Below are positions 38,623-49,072 of a stretch of 64,000 bases of DNA, piece after piece. The stretch is from NCBI GenBank assembly GCA_004835665.1, contig RBKR01000001.1, positions 2,852,001 to 2,916,000 on the forward strand, in the 5' to 3' direction. The number at the start of each line of letters is the position of its first letter. The stretch's first letter is position 1. The notes beneath the pieces were generated by a model. That model worked only from the letters and a program-made list of their open reading frames with translations, was not told the DNA's origin and made no database searches. The position numbers and the translations under genes were made by a program. This stretch comes from Phoma sp. XZ068 (lineage: Eukaryota > Ascomycota > Dothideomycetes > Pleosporales > Didymellaceae).

Positions 38623-40303
38623 ATGGCTGCCTCACAGGACACCGGCGCGGCGGCCAATGGCTCATACAAGTACAGTACGGCACTCTAGCCCCCCCAAATA
38701 TTGGACCGCAGCTTGCACCGCGGATCGGACAGATGGAGGATACAAACTGACAGCGGCCCAGAGCGAGTCACGTCTCAGCCTGAGAACCCCTTCTCTGGTC
38801 TGATCCCCGACCAGACGTTTGCCATCCTTCCTGAAGTCACCCTCGAATCCGGCGTCGTGCTCCACGATGTATCTGTGGCGTACAAGACATACGGTGCTCT
38901 GTCGCCCGGACGCGACAACGCCATGGTCATCTGCCATGCTCTGACGGGCAGCGCTGATGTAGGCGACTGGTGGGGCCCGTTGTTGGGAGGGCCAGGCAAA
39001 GCTTTCGACACATCGCGGTTCTTTGTTGTATGCATGAACAGCCTGGGCAGCCCATACGGCAGTGCCAGTCCCGTCACAGCGCGGGATGGCGACGTCTCGA
39101 ATGGACGCTACGGACCCGAGTTCCCGCTGACAACGGTGCGGGACGATGTCAAGTGAGCACATGGCACACGCTGCTTCGAGGCACAATTTGTTAACAAGGC
39201 CCAGCATCTTCCGAATGATTCTCGACGACCTGGGCGTCAAGCAGATTGCAGCCGTCATTGGCGGGTCCATGGGCGGCATGCTCGTCCTGGAGTTTGCGTA
39301 CTTCGGACCGGACTATGTTCGCAGTATCATCCCCATCGCCACCTCCGCTCGCTACAGTGCATGGGGGATTAGCTGGGGCGAGGCTCAACGGCAGAGCATC
39401 TACAGCGACCCCAAGTACGACGATGGCTACTACACATTCGAAGACCCACCGTCCACCGGTCTGGGCGCCGCGCGCATGTCGGCGCTGCTGACATACCGTA
39501 GCCGCGATTCGTTCGAGTCTCGTTTTGGTCGCAACACGCCTGATTTGTCCAAGAAGCAGAGCATCAACAATGTACCCCGACCGTCTACGCCCTCCAACGA
39601 GCACTGGGCAATTCACAACCACGGCCACAGGAATGCTGGGTCCCCCCGCTCCTCAGCATCCAGGACAAACAGCACCGCTGCACTAAACACATCCGCATCG
39701 GCGAAAACGGCCGATCTGGAGTTCCACGACGCCTCAAACCCTTCGACGCCGCCCCTTAGACGCACCGACTCTACAGCGAGCGCCAAATCAAAGCCTCTGG
39801 CCCAACACTATTTTTCGGCACAGTCGTACCTGCGCTACCAAGGCGAGAAGTTCATCAAGCGATTTGATGCCAACTGCTACATTGCCATCACCCGCAAGCT
39901 CGACACCCACGATGTCTCCCGTTACCGCTACCCCGAGGGCGAAGACGAGGACAGCATCGATCCCGTCTCGGCCCTACATTATGCACTTTCCTTGATTCAA
40001 CAGCCAACACTTGTGCTTGGTATCCAGTCTGACGGTCTCTTCACCTATGCCGAACAGCAAGAGCTTGCAGCACACATTCCGAACGCCACGTTGAAGACGA
40101 TTGACTCCCCCGACGGCCATGACGCCTTTCTTTTGGAGTTCGATCAGGTGAACCGCCACTTGCTCAAATTCTTGAACGAATTCCTCCCGGACATTATGAA
40201 CAGGACACCGAACCCCGACATCATCTCCAACGACTCTGGCATGGAAGCCACCAAGACAAGTACCTTTGGCGAAGCCGAGGTCGACGACATCACCGCGTGG
40301 TGA
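38623..40303 (+). CDS. MET2: Homoserine O-acetyltransferase
   Basis: Exons 38623-38669, 38754-39152 and 39205-40303; 514 residues. The alpha/beta-hydrolase fold of the MetX family is evident: 'ENPFSGLIPDQTFAILP', 'SVAYKTYGALSPGRDNAMVI', 'CHALTGSADVGDWW', nucleophile elbow 'AVIGGSMGGMLVLEFA', and the C-terminal Asp/His pair within 'GIQSDGLF' and 'SPDGHDAFLLEF'. It acetylates homoserine with acetyl-CoA, the entry to fungal methionine synthesis by direct sulfhydrylation. A low-complexity Ser/Asn-rich insertion of about 120 residues (around 165-285) sits between the nucleophile domain and the C-terminal lid, as in other fungal MET2. The first intron acceptor (CAG at 38751-38753) is chosen to restore the frame. 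Confidence 0.93.
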
Positions 40304-40903
40304 TTTGATTTTGTGTTTTCAGCGCGGCGTTATGGGTCTTAAAAAATAAATGCATGGTCTGGCGTCAGTTTTCGGCATATGCTTGAAAGAAAGCTGTACG
40401 ATATGATACGCTCTCATGAGAAGAGCTGAGGTTCAACCCCTCAATCAGCAGTACGGAGTGGAGATAGTTGATCATGTAAATAATGAACAGACGGTAAAGA
40501 CGCCGTATTCTGTATTGATTGCTTGCAATCTTGGAAGACTTCCAATGCACATTACTCAGATTTACTCACGCCTTCTGTGTTAGTAACGGCCGTCACTTAG
40601 ATCCCACGTCGGATACATCACTTTCCAGAGTATCAGATGAGCACCTCGGATAGGACACTGAGTCGTCGTTGTCGATATGTTGCGCATGGGAACTGCAGCC
40701 CCGCAGCAACGTCACGTGTGCGCTCGGGAGGATGGGACAGAGGCACCCGGGTTTGAATACTCACGCGCAAGCGATCGATGGAAGTGCAGAATGCCCGTAT
40801 TAGGAAGGCCAGGCTAGGGTCTTCTAAACTTCAAATGTAGCCTTTGCTCTCTTTACAATAAACTCTGCGAAGCGGTACTTTAGGAGTATACACATGGCGC
40901 ACA
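40304..40903. other. Intergenic, 600 bp
   Basis: No gene supported. A CACGTG hexamer occurs at 40713-40718. A tRNA-like arm at about 40427 was examined and rejected. Confidence 0.4.
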
Positions 40904-41278
40904 TCATAGCCGCTTCGAATGTCGACGTGTAGCCAGGTCATCTAAAACGGATACAGGAAAAAAATGGAAATGCTGTGAGAGGCAGTCTCTGGTCACGTTC
41001 TTGGCCAGCTCCACAGATGCAGGATGCTGTATGCACCCCTCAACGCCACAACCGCAGCTCCCGCTCATCCTCCAGTTTTCTCGATGACCTAGTCCTCCAT
41101 TGAACAAGTCTCTAGTCCAGATATTGCTGGCATGTGTTCCGGATGCAATGAGAGAAACTGCGACCACGTAGCACTAGACAAAGATAGAAAAAGCTCAGGA
41201 CAGGTGAGAGAGACATACTTCATGCGGATAACCCGAGCATCTGGCATTCCGGCTGTTGTGCCGCTCATCCTCAATCAT
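40904..41278 (-). CDS. Possible small Cys-containing protein, low confidence
   Basis: A two-exon model, 41278-41219 and 41173-40904, with a canonical 45-bp intron (GTATGT...TTTGTCTAG), gives 109 residues. The second exon begins with a hydrophobic stretch ('CYVVAVSLIASGTHA') that looks like the end of a signal sequence, then 'SGSCGCGVEGC' and one more Cys. The first exon is polar and does not make a convincing signal peptide, so the real first exon may differ. It may also be chance. No family recognised. Confidence 0.25.
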
Positions 41279-41414
41279 GACCCCGCACATAAGCATACAG
41301 AGCCGACAGCATACTTAAATACTGCAGACGACCTTGCCACTTCTTCATTATTTGCTCGAAATCTCTCCTGACATTCATACCTCTCCTATTAATTCCCAGA
41401 CCAAGATTCCCACC

Positions 41415-42531
41415 ATGGAGCTTCCCAAAACTTACAAGGCAGCCGTCAAACAAGGCAAAGGCGACACCTCCACCGTAGCCGTCCAAACAATCCCCATGCA
41501 GCTCCCAAGCCCCGACCAAATCCTCGTCAAAATCAACTACTCGGGCCTCTGCGCCTCAGACAAGTCCCTCCTCCACGACGAATTCTCCTTCGGCATGCAG
41601 CCTACCGCCGGCGGCATCGCGGGCCACGAGGGCGCCGGCGTCGTCGTTGCCGTCGGCGACAACATGCAGGATCGTTGGCAGGTTGGTAACCGCGCGGGCA
41701 TCAAGTGGATTACGAGTATCTGTGGGAGGTGCGAGTTTTGCACTAATGGGGTGGATGAGTGTCATTGTCCTAAGCAGGTGAACTCCGGGTTTACGATTGC
41801 GGGTACGTTCCAGGAATATGCGCTCACGGATGGGCGATATGCTACGAGGATTCCGGACGGAGTGAAGGATGAGGAGGCGGGGCCGATCATGTGTGGTGGT
41901 TTAACGGCGTATGTGGCTTGTAAAAGAAGTGGTGTCAAGCCAGGTGGGTGGATTGTGATTCCTGGCGCTGGCGGAGGGTAAGTTGCTCGTAACATATCAC
42001 GGTCGTCGCTGACGGGGTACTAGATTGGGTCATTTTGGAGTTCAGTATGCACGCGCGATGGGCATGCGTGTCATTGCTATTGATGGGGGTGATGCGAAGC
42101 GAGAGCTTTGCACAAAGCTTGGTGCTGAAGCTTTCATCGACTTTACTACAACGACTGATATAGCCGCTGAGGTGACAAAGATCACATCCTACGGCGCGCA
42201 TGGCGTCATCGTGTTCCCTGCTACCAAAGCTGGTTACGATCAGGCTCCTCTGCTCTTACGTCCTGGAGGTACGATGGTATGTGTCGGTTTACCCAAGGAT
42301 ACAACGGTCGTTGCGGGGGCGCATCCTATCATGATGTGCATGAAGAAGTTGAACGTTGTAGGGAGCCTTGTCGGTACGCTGAAGGAGTGTGACGAGGCTC
42401 TAGACTTCACTGCACGGGGCCTTGTACACCCGATACTTACGCATGGTGGGCTAGAGGATATCAATAGGTTCTGCGAGGAGATGAATGCGGGCAAACTCGT
42501 TGGACGTGCGGTTATCAAGATTGCTGCGTAG
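41415..42531 (+). CDS. Zinc-dependent alcohol dehydrogenase
   Basis: Exons 41415-41977 and 42024-42531 around a 46-bp intron; 356 residues. Medium-chain dehydrogenase landmarks: catalytic zinc ligands in 'SGLCASDKSLL' (Cys), 'GIAGHEGAGVVV' (His) and 'PIMCGGLTAY' (Cys); the structural zinc site 'CGRCEFCTNGVDEC'; and the NAD-binding glycine motif 'GAGGGLGHFGVQYA', created exactly at the splice. It resembles yeast-type ADH, which interconverts ethanol and acetaldehyde, but the usual C-H-T-D at the first ligand is C-A-S-D, so substrate preference may differ. The first ATG after a TATA-poor leader gives the standard N-terminus. Confidence 0.92.
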
Positions 42532-42770
42532 ATTTATTCCAACAAGTTCCATGCAATATCCACCTATATCGACTTCTTAATCAATATGGATAAACGTGTG
42601 TGTATGTCGTTTATGTAAAGAGGCCGAGAAAATCGGGGCAAAAAGTAAGAGCGACGGACATGCATAATCCTGTGCGGGAAGCGTACCCGCCACACGTGGC
42701 TGAAGTGGCACGAGCTTCGCTTCTCTTCAACTCCGTTACCTGCATCGACCAAGAACCATCAAAACATGCA

Positions 42771-44396
42771 ATGCGAAGGGTAGTAGTTACAGGCTTAGGG
42801 CTTGTCACGCCCCTCGGAATAGGTAAACTACACTAACCTACATCCCTTGACCTGCATTGACATTTGAGGAATCAGGTGTTCGCCAGACTTGGACGCGTCT
42901 CATAGACGGCCAATGCGGCATCATATCCATCAAGGACCGAAGCCCCCAATTTGCAGTCTTGCCAAGTCAAGTTGCTGCAACAGTGCCTGAGGGTGCCAAA
43001 AAAGATGGAAAGTGGAATGCGAAAGAGTACATGGGTTCGGGAGTATGCCGACTTGTCAATGTCACGCGACACCACTAAGATTCTCAGGATGAACGTCGGA
43101 TGGCGAGATTTGCACAGTATGCCATGGTTGCGTCTGAGGAGGCACTGATTGATGCTGGATGGGCGCCCACCAAGGAAGAAGATCTCGAGGCTACTGTATG
43201 TCAATCCGCAGGACTGTGTAGCCACCACTAACTCCCGTCACGGGTGTGTACATAGGCTCTGGCATTGGGAGTTTGGACGACGCGTACGACACGGCAGTTG
43301 CTTTTGAAAAAGGTGTAAGTACAAGTCAGGCTTGAGAGCGTGCTTGTCACTAATCATCTGAAGGGCCATCGAAAGGTTTCTCCTCTTTTTGTTCCACGTC
43401 TACTCATCAACCTTGCAGCGGGCCACATATCAATGCGTTACGGTTTCAAAGTATGGTCAACTTCAGCTTTTCTGGGTCTCACGCTGAATTTTTCTAGGGC
43501 CCAAACCATGCAGCTACAACAGCATGTACAACAGGTGCCCACAGCATTGGTGATGCATCGCGCATGATCCAGTTTGGTGACGCTAATGTCATGATTGCTG
43601 GCGGCTCAGAGTCTTGCATTCACCCTCTTGCTGTTTCAGGATTCGCAAGAGCAAGAAGTTTGGCAACTGAGTTCAACGACCGACCTACAGAAGCTAGCCG
43701 ACCATTCGACAGAGATCGAGATGGTTTCGTCATCGGTGAAGGCGCTGGGGTCGTCGTGCTCGAGGTAAGCACCCAAAATGTGATCTTCTTGGCATGTACT
43801 GAAGGAAATAGGAACTGGAGCATGCCAAAGCCCGTGGTGCGCGTATATACGCAGAAGTTGCTGGGTACGGCTTGTCCAGCGATGCGTATCATATGACTGC
43901 ACCCCGCGAAGATGGCCAAGGTCCACGAATGGCAATGAAGAAGGCATTGAAGTCCGCTGGTCTCAAGCCCGCTTCCGTTGACTATATCAATGCCCATGCC
44001 ACAAGCACACCTCTTGGTGATGCAGCAGAGAATAGAGCGATCAAAGACCTCCTTCTTGGTGAGGACGGAAAGATTCAAGCGTCTGACATCAATGTCAGTA
44101 GCACGAAGGGCGCCGTTGGGCATCTGCTCGGGGCAGCGGGTAGTGTGGAGGCGATTTTCACTATTCTTGGTTTGCATAACGTGAGTTTTCTGAAGCTGGA
44201 GTAAGGATAGTGCTGACGATTGCAGAACACCCTTCCACCGACCTTGAACCTGCAAAACCCAGGAGACCCGGCAGATGACTTTAATTGTAACTACGTAGCA
44301 AACGAAGCACAGCAGAGAAAAGTCGATGTCGCCATGTCGAATAGTTTTGGTTTCGGGGGTACTAATGCATCGCTTTGCTTTCGTAGGATGCAATAA
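42771..44396 (+). CDS. CEM1: 3-oxoacyl-[ACP] synthase II, mitochondrial type
   Basis: Eight exons: 42771-42822, 42876-43042, 43088-43195, 43243-43314, 43364-43450, 43498-43764, 43812-44180 and 44226-44396; 430 residues. KAS II landmarks are intact: start 'MRRVVVTGLGLVTPLGIG', 'GVYIGSGIGSLDDAY', active-site Cys in 'TTACTTGAHSIGD', His in 'INAHATSTPLGD', Lys/His in 'STKGAVGHLLGAAG', and 'NSFGFGGTNASL'. It extends acyl-ACP chains in the mitochondrial type II system that supplies lipoic acid. Seven of eight exons have normal sites. The acceptor before exon 4 has no AG where the protein requires it (see findings). An upstream in-frame ATG at 42660 would add 37 residues that do not look like a strong targeting peptide. 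Confidence 0.85.
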
Positions 44397-44702
44397 ATCA
44401 ATAATCTTTACGAGATACGCAGCGCTGAAATTTTCACTCTAAACGTAACTTGCAAGTGATGTTGCGCCGATGACTCGATAAAATCTTGACATCTAAACGC
44501 TCCTGCCCCGCGGCGGCTGATATGGTAGCTTCTAGCCCCACTACACGCTATTCATCCCACGGTAGAGGCAAGGCTGGCTTCGGTAGCGCCCGCAAGTGTA
44601 TTCGTACTTCAGCTTCCAATGTGAGGTTTGCCCTCCTTCTTCTACAGCCACTGGCTTCTCTTCTTTGTTCCCCTTTCCATTGTGTTGAAGGTGTTCGTCA
44701 AG
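44397..44702. other. Intergenic, upstream of the nickel permease
   Basis: A 306-bp gap between two + strand genes; nothing specific recognised. Confidence 0.3.
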
Positions 44703-46100
44703 ATGGCAACTTCCCTAACCCCATCAGTTGGCAATGGCGACGCGGAGACGTCCAAACCTTCATTCTTCACAAAAGTGTCAGATAAAGCGTCAGGCTACCA
44801 CTCTCGAGTGCCATATCTCAGCAAACTTCCATTCCCAGCGATTGCAATCATTGTCACGCTTATCGTTGTCAACTTGATCGTATGGGCCGCCGTTGGCGTA
44901 GTTCTGGTGAGTCGGCTGAAGCGCACCCCCACAATAGTACTGACCATGTCGGCAGCATTTCAACACTCCATTGGTTTCAACAGCAATCCTATCCTACACC
45001 TTAGGCCTTCGCCATGCTTTGGACGCAGACCACATATCAGCGATCGACCTGATGACAAGGCGTCTAATCGCCGCAGGCCAGCGCCCAGTGACTGTAGGCA
45101 TGTTCTTTTCGCTCGGTCATTCGACTATTGTCATTGTGACCTCGCTTGTCGTGGCTGGCACTGCTGCTGCTGTATCGTCCAAATTCGACAGCTTCGAGCG
45201 CATCGGCGGCATCATCGGTACCTCCGTATCCGCCGCCTTCTTGCTTCTCCTTGGCATTATGAACATCTACATCTTGTACAAGCTGGTTGTTCAGATGAAG
45301 AAAATGCTTGCAAGTGAACCAGGCCAAGAGCACGAGGAGTTCAAGATTCAAGGAGGCGGATGCCTGTTCCCCATGCTGCAGAAGCTGTTCAAGCTCGTCG
45401 ATCGACCGTGGAAGATGTACCCGCTCGGTGTATTGTTTGGTCTGGGATTCGACACATCGTCAGAAATTGCCATCCTCGGCATCAGTTCGATTCAAGCGGC
45501 CAAAGGCACCTCGATATGGCTAATCTTGATCTTTCCACTGCTGTTTACCGCAGGCATGTGTCTACTTGACACAACTGATGGTGCGCTTATGATGAGTCTA
45601 TACACAAGCACGCAGCTCGCCAGGGATTCGATCGCGATCTGCTACTACAGCATAGTTCTCACGGTCATCACGGTAATCGTTGCAACCATCATTGGAACTG
45701 TGCAGTTCCTCAACTTGATCCTGAACGTGGCTGAGCCAGATGGCAAGTTCTGGGATGGGGTGGAGAAGCTTGGTGATAGTTGGGACATTGTCGGTATGTT
45801 TTCCAAGGTCATTTTTGTATTCGTCATGCTAAATATCAAACAGGTGGAGCCATCTGCGGCGCATTTGTGGTTTTCGGAGGCCTCAGTGTTCTGTTGTACA
45901 AGCCATGGAGACGCCGCGTGGACAAGAAGCGGCTCGGAAACGCACACTTCGAGCCTCTATCGCAGAGCCCTGATACGCCCACCCGTGAGGATGAGGAGCA
46001 GCATGGCGATGCCTCAGACAGGACCAGAGGGACGAAGGATGTTGACATTGTGGTCCAATCAGTTGAAGCAACTGATCTTGCTGGCCCTGCACATTGTTAG
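44703..46100 (+). CDS. NIC1: High-affinity nickel/cobalt permease (NiCoT)
   Basis: Exons 44703-44906, 44956-45793 and 45844-46100; 432 residues. NiCoT signatures are intact: 'LGLRHALDADHISAIDLMTR' in the second helix, with the metal-binding HxxxDH core, and 'LFGLGFDTSSEIAILG' in a later helix. About eight membrane spans are visible, including 'AIAIIVTLIVVNLIVWAA' and the splice-built 'GGAICGAFVVFGGLSVLLY'. The tail is polar. Such permeases supply nickel to urease in fungi, or cobalt. The acceptor at 44955 is chosen because it yields 'HFNTPLVSTAILSYT', the family-typical sequence before the first signature. Confidence 0.93.
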
Positions 46101-46451
46101 AAAGACCTTGGTCATAGAGCAAACACCCTGATCATAGAGTAAGAGCTAAGCCTTGCGAGCACCGCCCTCCATACGGCACAGTTCATGCGTTTGTGAGCTC
46201 CTGAAACCGATGCGATAGAGAACCAATCAAAACCAGCGCACAGTGTGGCTGTCCCTGCGACCATCACCTCACCCCACTACATAATATCCTCAGCCTTCTC
46301 ACTCTACCACCTTTAAATGTTTCCAATACCACGCAGAGTCATACTCTCTTCATCCACTGGGATCCGGAGGCAGATCCGATCACCCTATCTCTACGCTATA
46401 CAACCCAATCCTAGAAACGCTGAACATCCTAGTCTTAGGAACCGAGCTACA
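46101..46451. other. Intergenic / possible extended N-terminus of the IFI6-like gene
   Basis: A 351-bp gap. From 46317 an in-frame ATG leads without a stop into the next gene, so part of this region may be coding (see findings). Confidence 0.4.
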
Positions 46452-46841
46452 ATGAACACTACGCAAGCCGTGCTTGACTGGATCGCTGCACATCCGTACC
46501 AAACAGCCTTTCACGTGGTAAACGGAGTAATCATCTGTACACCTGCAGCAGCGACCGTCCCTTTCCTAGCGGCACTTGGTTTCGGTCCTGCTGGACCTGT
46601 AGCCGGTAGGTTCAGTCAGCCTTTACATGGAAGAGCCCTATGTGTTGACCTCTTTAAAGGTACGGCAGCGACCGGCGTCATGTCCTACTTTTCGACTGTT
46701 TCGGCTGGCAGTATCTATGCAACTTTGCAGAGCGCAGCCATGGGCGGCTATGGAGCTAGCGCTGTCGCGGGGATTGCTCAAGTTGGAGCAGCCTTGTCGT
46801 CTGTTGGCGCGTGGTATGCGGGCAACAGCACGGGCAAATGA
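46452..46841 (+). CDS. Interferon-induced 6-16 (IFI6/IFI27) family protein
   Basis: Exons 46452-46605 and 46660-46841 around a 54-bp intron; 111 residues. Family pattern: 'AALGFGPAGPVAG' then 'SAGSIYATLQSAAMGGYGAS', small-residue-rich hydrophobic helices. Animal relatives (ISG12) sit in mitochondrial or ER membranes and affect apoptosis; fungal relatives are widespread but uncharacterised. No Cys in the conserved core apart from the N-terminal 'VIICTP'. An in-frame ATG at 46317 would prepend 45 residues rich in Arg with one acidic residue ('MFPIPRRVILSSSTGIRRQI'), a plausible mitochondrial presequence. Confidence 0.85.
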   Translation: MNTTQAVLDWIAAHPYQTAFHVVNGVIICTPAAATVPFLAALGFGPAGPVAGRFSQPLHGRALCVDLFKGTAATGVMSYFSTVSAGSIYATLQSAAMGGYGASAVAGIAQVGAALSSVGAWYAGNSTGK

Positions 46842-47127
46842 ACATTGCCCGCTCCCAACAGCCGTAACACAGCGTGAATCTGAGTCAGAAGAGAGTGTTG
46901 GACGTATGTACGGGCAGTATTGAAGTTGGTAGATGCTCCGATTAAGTAGAGCTTGCGAATGAGCCAATGAGAACGATGCCTCGGCTACACGTTATTTCGT
47001 CCGGTCGCGTTGTATGCTTCGCGTTGAAACTTTGTATACTAATCCTGACGCCGGAATAAAGTAAAGGTATTTAGGATATATCCACCCATTGTTGAAACCT
47101 AGGCCATCATCACCACCAAAACCCAAC

Positions 47128-47967
47128 ATGGAGCCCTCAAGAACGCCTACACCGGTCGCCCAACCGCTAACCGACTTCACAACTATCGGCCACAACACCT
47201 ATATCTGGACTCCAACGTCCTACACTCCAGCATCACCTTTCATCGTCCTGTTCGCCTGGAATGCCGCTGATGCAAAGCACATTGCAAAATACACGCTCTC
47301 CTACCAGCGTCTCTTCCCCAGCTCCAGGATTCTGCTCATCCGGTGCTACACATCCGACATGTTCACACGCAGCGCACTCTACGCTGGCCTGCTAGAACCA
47401 GCCCTCAACATCACACATCAGCACATCGAAGAAGGCGGCGAAGTGCTCGTTCACAGTTTCTCCAACGGCGGGGGCAACCAAGTCAACGAGTTTGCCAAGG
47501 CGTGGAAGGCCAAGTATGGCAGCAAGCTACCCATGGGCGTGCAGATTATGGATTCGAGTCCCACCAAGGGGCCGTGGATGAGGAGTCACGCTGCTATTTC
47601 TGCAGGTCTGCCGCGGACGTGGTTTTGGAAGTGGTTTGGGGGTTTAATGGTGCACTTGCTCCTCCTGGGAACGTTTTCCGTGAATGTGGCTAGGAGGAAG
47701 GAAAACAAGATGGTGGTGTTGTGTCGTCAGATGAATGATGAGAATGTCTTTGACAAGGATGTTCCGAGGGTGTATTTGTACAGTCGTGTGGATCAGATGG
47801 TCGGTTTTGAGGAGGTGGAGGAGCATGCTGCTATTGCACGGCAGAAAGGGTGGGATGTTACGATGGTGCAATTCCAGGAGAGTTCGCATTGTGGGCATGT
47901 CAGAGAAGATGAGGGGAAGTATTGGGGCGCAATTATGGAAGCTTGGAAGAGCAGGAACGGCAAGTGA
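47128..47967 (+). CDS. TMEM53 / DUF829 family hydrolase-like protein
   Basis: A single exon of 279 residues. The family layout is alpha/beta-hydrolase-like: 'PFIVLFAWNAADAKHIAKY', 'RILLIRCYTSDMF', 'VLVHSFSNGGGNQV' with Ser in a nucleophile-elbow-like context, 'QIMDSSPTKGPW', 'PRVYLYSRVDQMVGFEEVEE' (Asp) and 'FQESSHCGHVREDEGKYW' (His). In animals TMEM53 is at the nuclear envelope; the catalytic role is unproven. A hydrophobic segment ('LMVHLLLLGTFSV') may embed it in a membrane. Its stop codon is 28 bp from the convergent Mpv17-like gene, so their 3' UTRs must overlap. Confidence 0.88.
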   Translation: MEPSRTPTPVAQPLTDFTTIGHNTYIWTPTSYTPASPFIVLFAWNAADAKHIAKYTLSYQRLFPSSRILLIRCYTSDMFTRSALYAGLLEPALNITHQHIEEGGEVLVHSFSNGGGNQVNEFAKAWKAKYGSKLPMGVQIMDSSPTKGPWMRSHAAISAGLPRTWFWKWFGGLMVHLLLLGTFSVNVARRKENKMVVLCRQMNDENVFDKDVPRVYLYSRVDQMVGFEEVEEHAAIARQKGWDVTMVQFQESSHCGHVREDEGKYWGAIMEAWKSRNGK

Positions 47968-47995
47968 AGCCTCACAATTCTTTTGTATTTCTATG

Positions 47996-48727
47996 CTACA
48001 ATCGCTGGGCGACAAGTGAGAGGTAGATGTTCCATAAGAGACCACAGAAGCTCAGGAAGATCATGCGCCGCTCGACAGGGCAGTACGTAGTGCTGAAGAA
48101 GTTGGCGATGGGCCAGACCTTGTACGAGTCCCAAATGAGTTTGAGAAGCTCCTAAAGGAATGGTCAGCAGTTTGAACAAGTGAGGCCCACAGCCAAGACT
48201 TACATCGTGAAAGCTCTGCGCAATCTGGGCACCAGTCTTGCCTTTCAGGAGGCCTATCAGAATCAAGAACATCGTCTGGTTCAACAACGCGCCCATCGTG
48301 ATGCACTGCGCGATGTCAGTATTGTCCAGGTCCATGCCAAGATTGGTGAACATACATCTGTAAACCATTTCTTGAAAATGTTGAACCAATTGCGCTCCAA
48401 GACATCCTCCTCAACCATGCGCTTATCATCCCCATCATCCTTCAGAAACACAGCCTTCTCCGCAGCATCGCCGTCCTCGCTCGTAGCGTGCCTTGTCCGC
48501 TTCACAGTCTTCCAGCCAGGAAATGTGCGCTCGAGCCAATGTTGCCAGTGGTAGTTTACAGGTGCAGTAAGGACTACCATAAAGGCGAACTGCAAGAAGA
48601 GCACGCGATCGAATACGAAGGGTGTCCCGTCACTCCATGCCTTTAGCCGCTGTGCGATGATGTTGGAGCAGCAATCAATCAAGAGAGCGGATCCGCAAGC
48701 GACTAGCATAGGGTGCATTCTCGCCAT
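47996..48727 (-). CDS. Mpv17/PMP22 family membrane protein
   Basis: Exons 48727-48356, 48305-48204 and 48151-47996; 209 residues. The N-terminal part has 'HPMLVACGSALLIDCCSNII', then 'FLQFAFMVVLTAPVNYHWQH', and an acidic insertion. The C-terminal signature is complete after splicing: 'LLKLIWDSYKVWPIANFFST', 'CPVERRMIFL' and 'LLWNIYLSLVAQRL'. Mpv17/PMP22 proteins are small four-helix channels of inner mitochondrial or peroxisomal membranes. The exact organelle is not clear here. Both introns are 50-52 bp and phase 0. Confidence 0.92.
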
Positions 48728-49072
48728 GGTGCAGACGGTAGTGGCGGAGGAAGGGCGGTCGTGGTTACGAGGCTGGTTGCGAGCGGGCGCGAATGTAGGG
48801 ATGGCGAAGTAATCGGTACGACAGTGGTGGCGACGTCGTGCTCAGGGCGGCTCGGTCAGTGTACGATAAGGCGACAGCAGGAAGATTGCAGTATGTCTAT
48901 GAAGACACATGGCGACTGGGCAGCGCTGATCAATGGGTCGCCTTGCTCCACATTTGTTGAAGTTGGGGTGCGCGGCTTCGGGGGATGTGCGGCCGAATTT
49001 AACAGCGTCCCGTGTTGGCGGGTCTGCCACATGGACTAGGGTTCGACTCCATTCTTCGATATTGATATATGA
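48728..49072. other. Intergenic, 345 bp
   Basis: Upstream region of the Mpv17-like gene and 3' flank of the SDR gene, both on the minus strand. No gene seen. Confidence 0.35.

Noticed and set aside
40427..40445. A five-base-pair stem with a seven-base TTCAACC loop resembling a tRNA T-arm
   Set aside because: No matching acceptor stem, D-arm or anticodon arm at the right distances.
48713..49039. A 108-codon + strand frame between Mpv17-like and SDR genes
   Set aside because: Gly/Arg/Cys-rich without motifs, and it overlaps the first codons and promoter of the Mpv17-like gene.
49036..49052. GGGTTCGACTCC, resembling the tRNA B box
   Set aside because: Flanking bases do not form a T stem, and no A box or cloverleaf can be built upstream.
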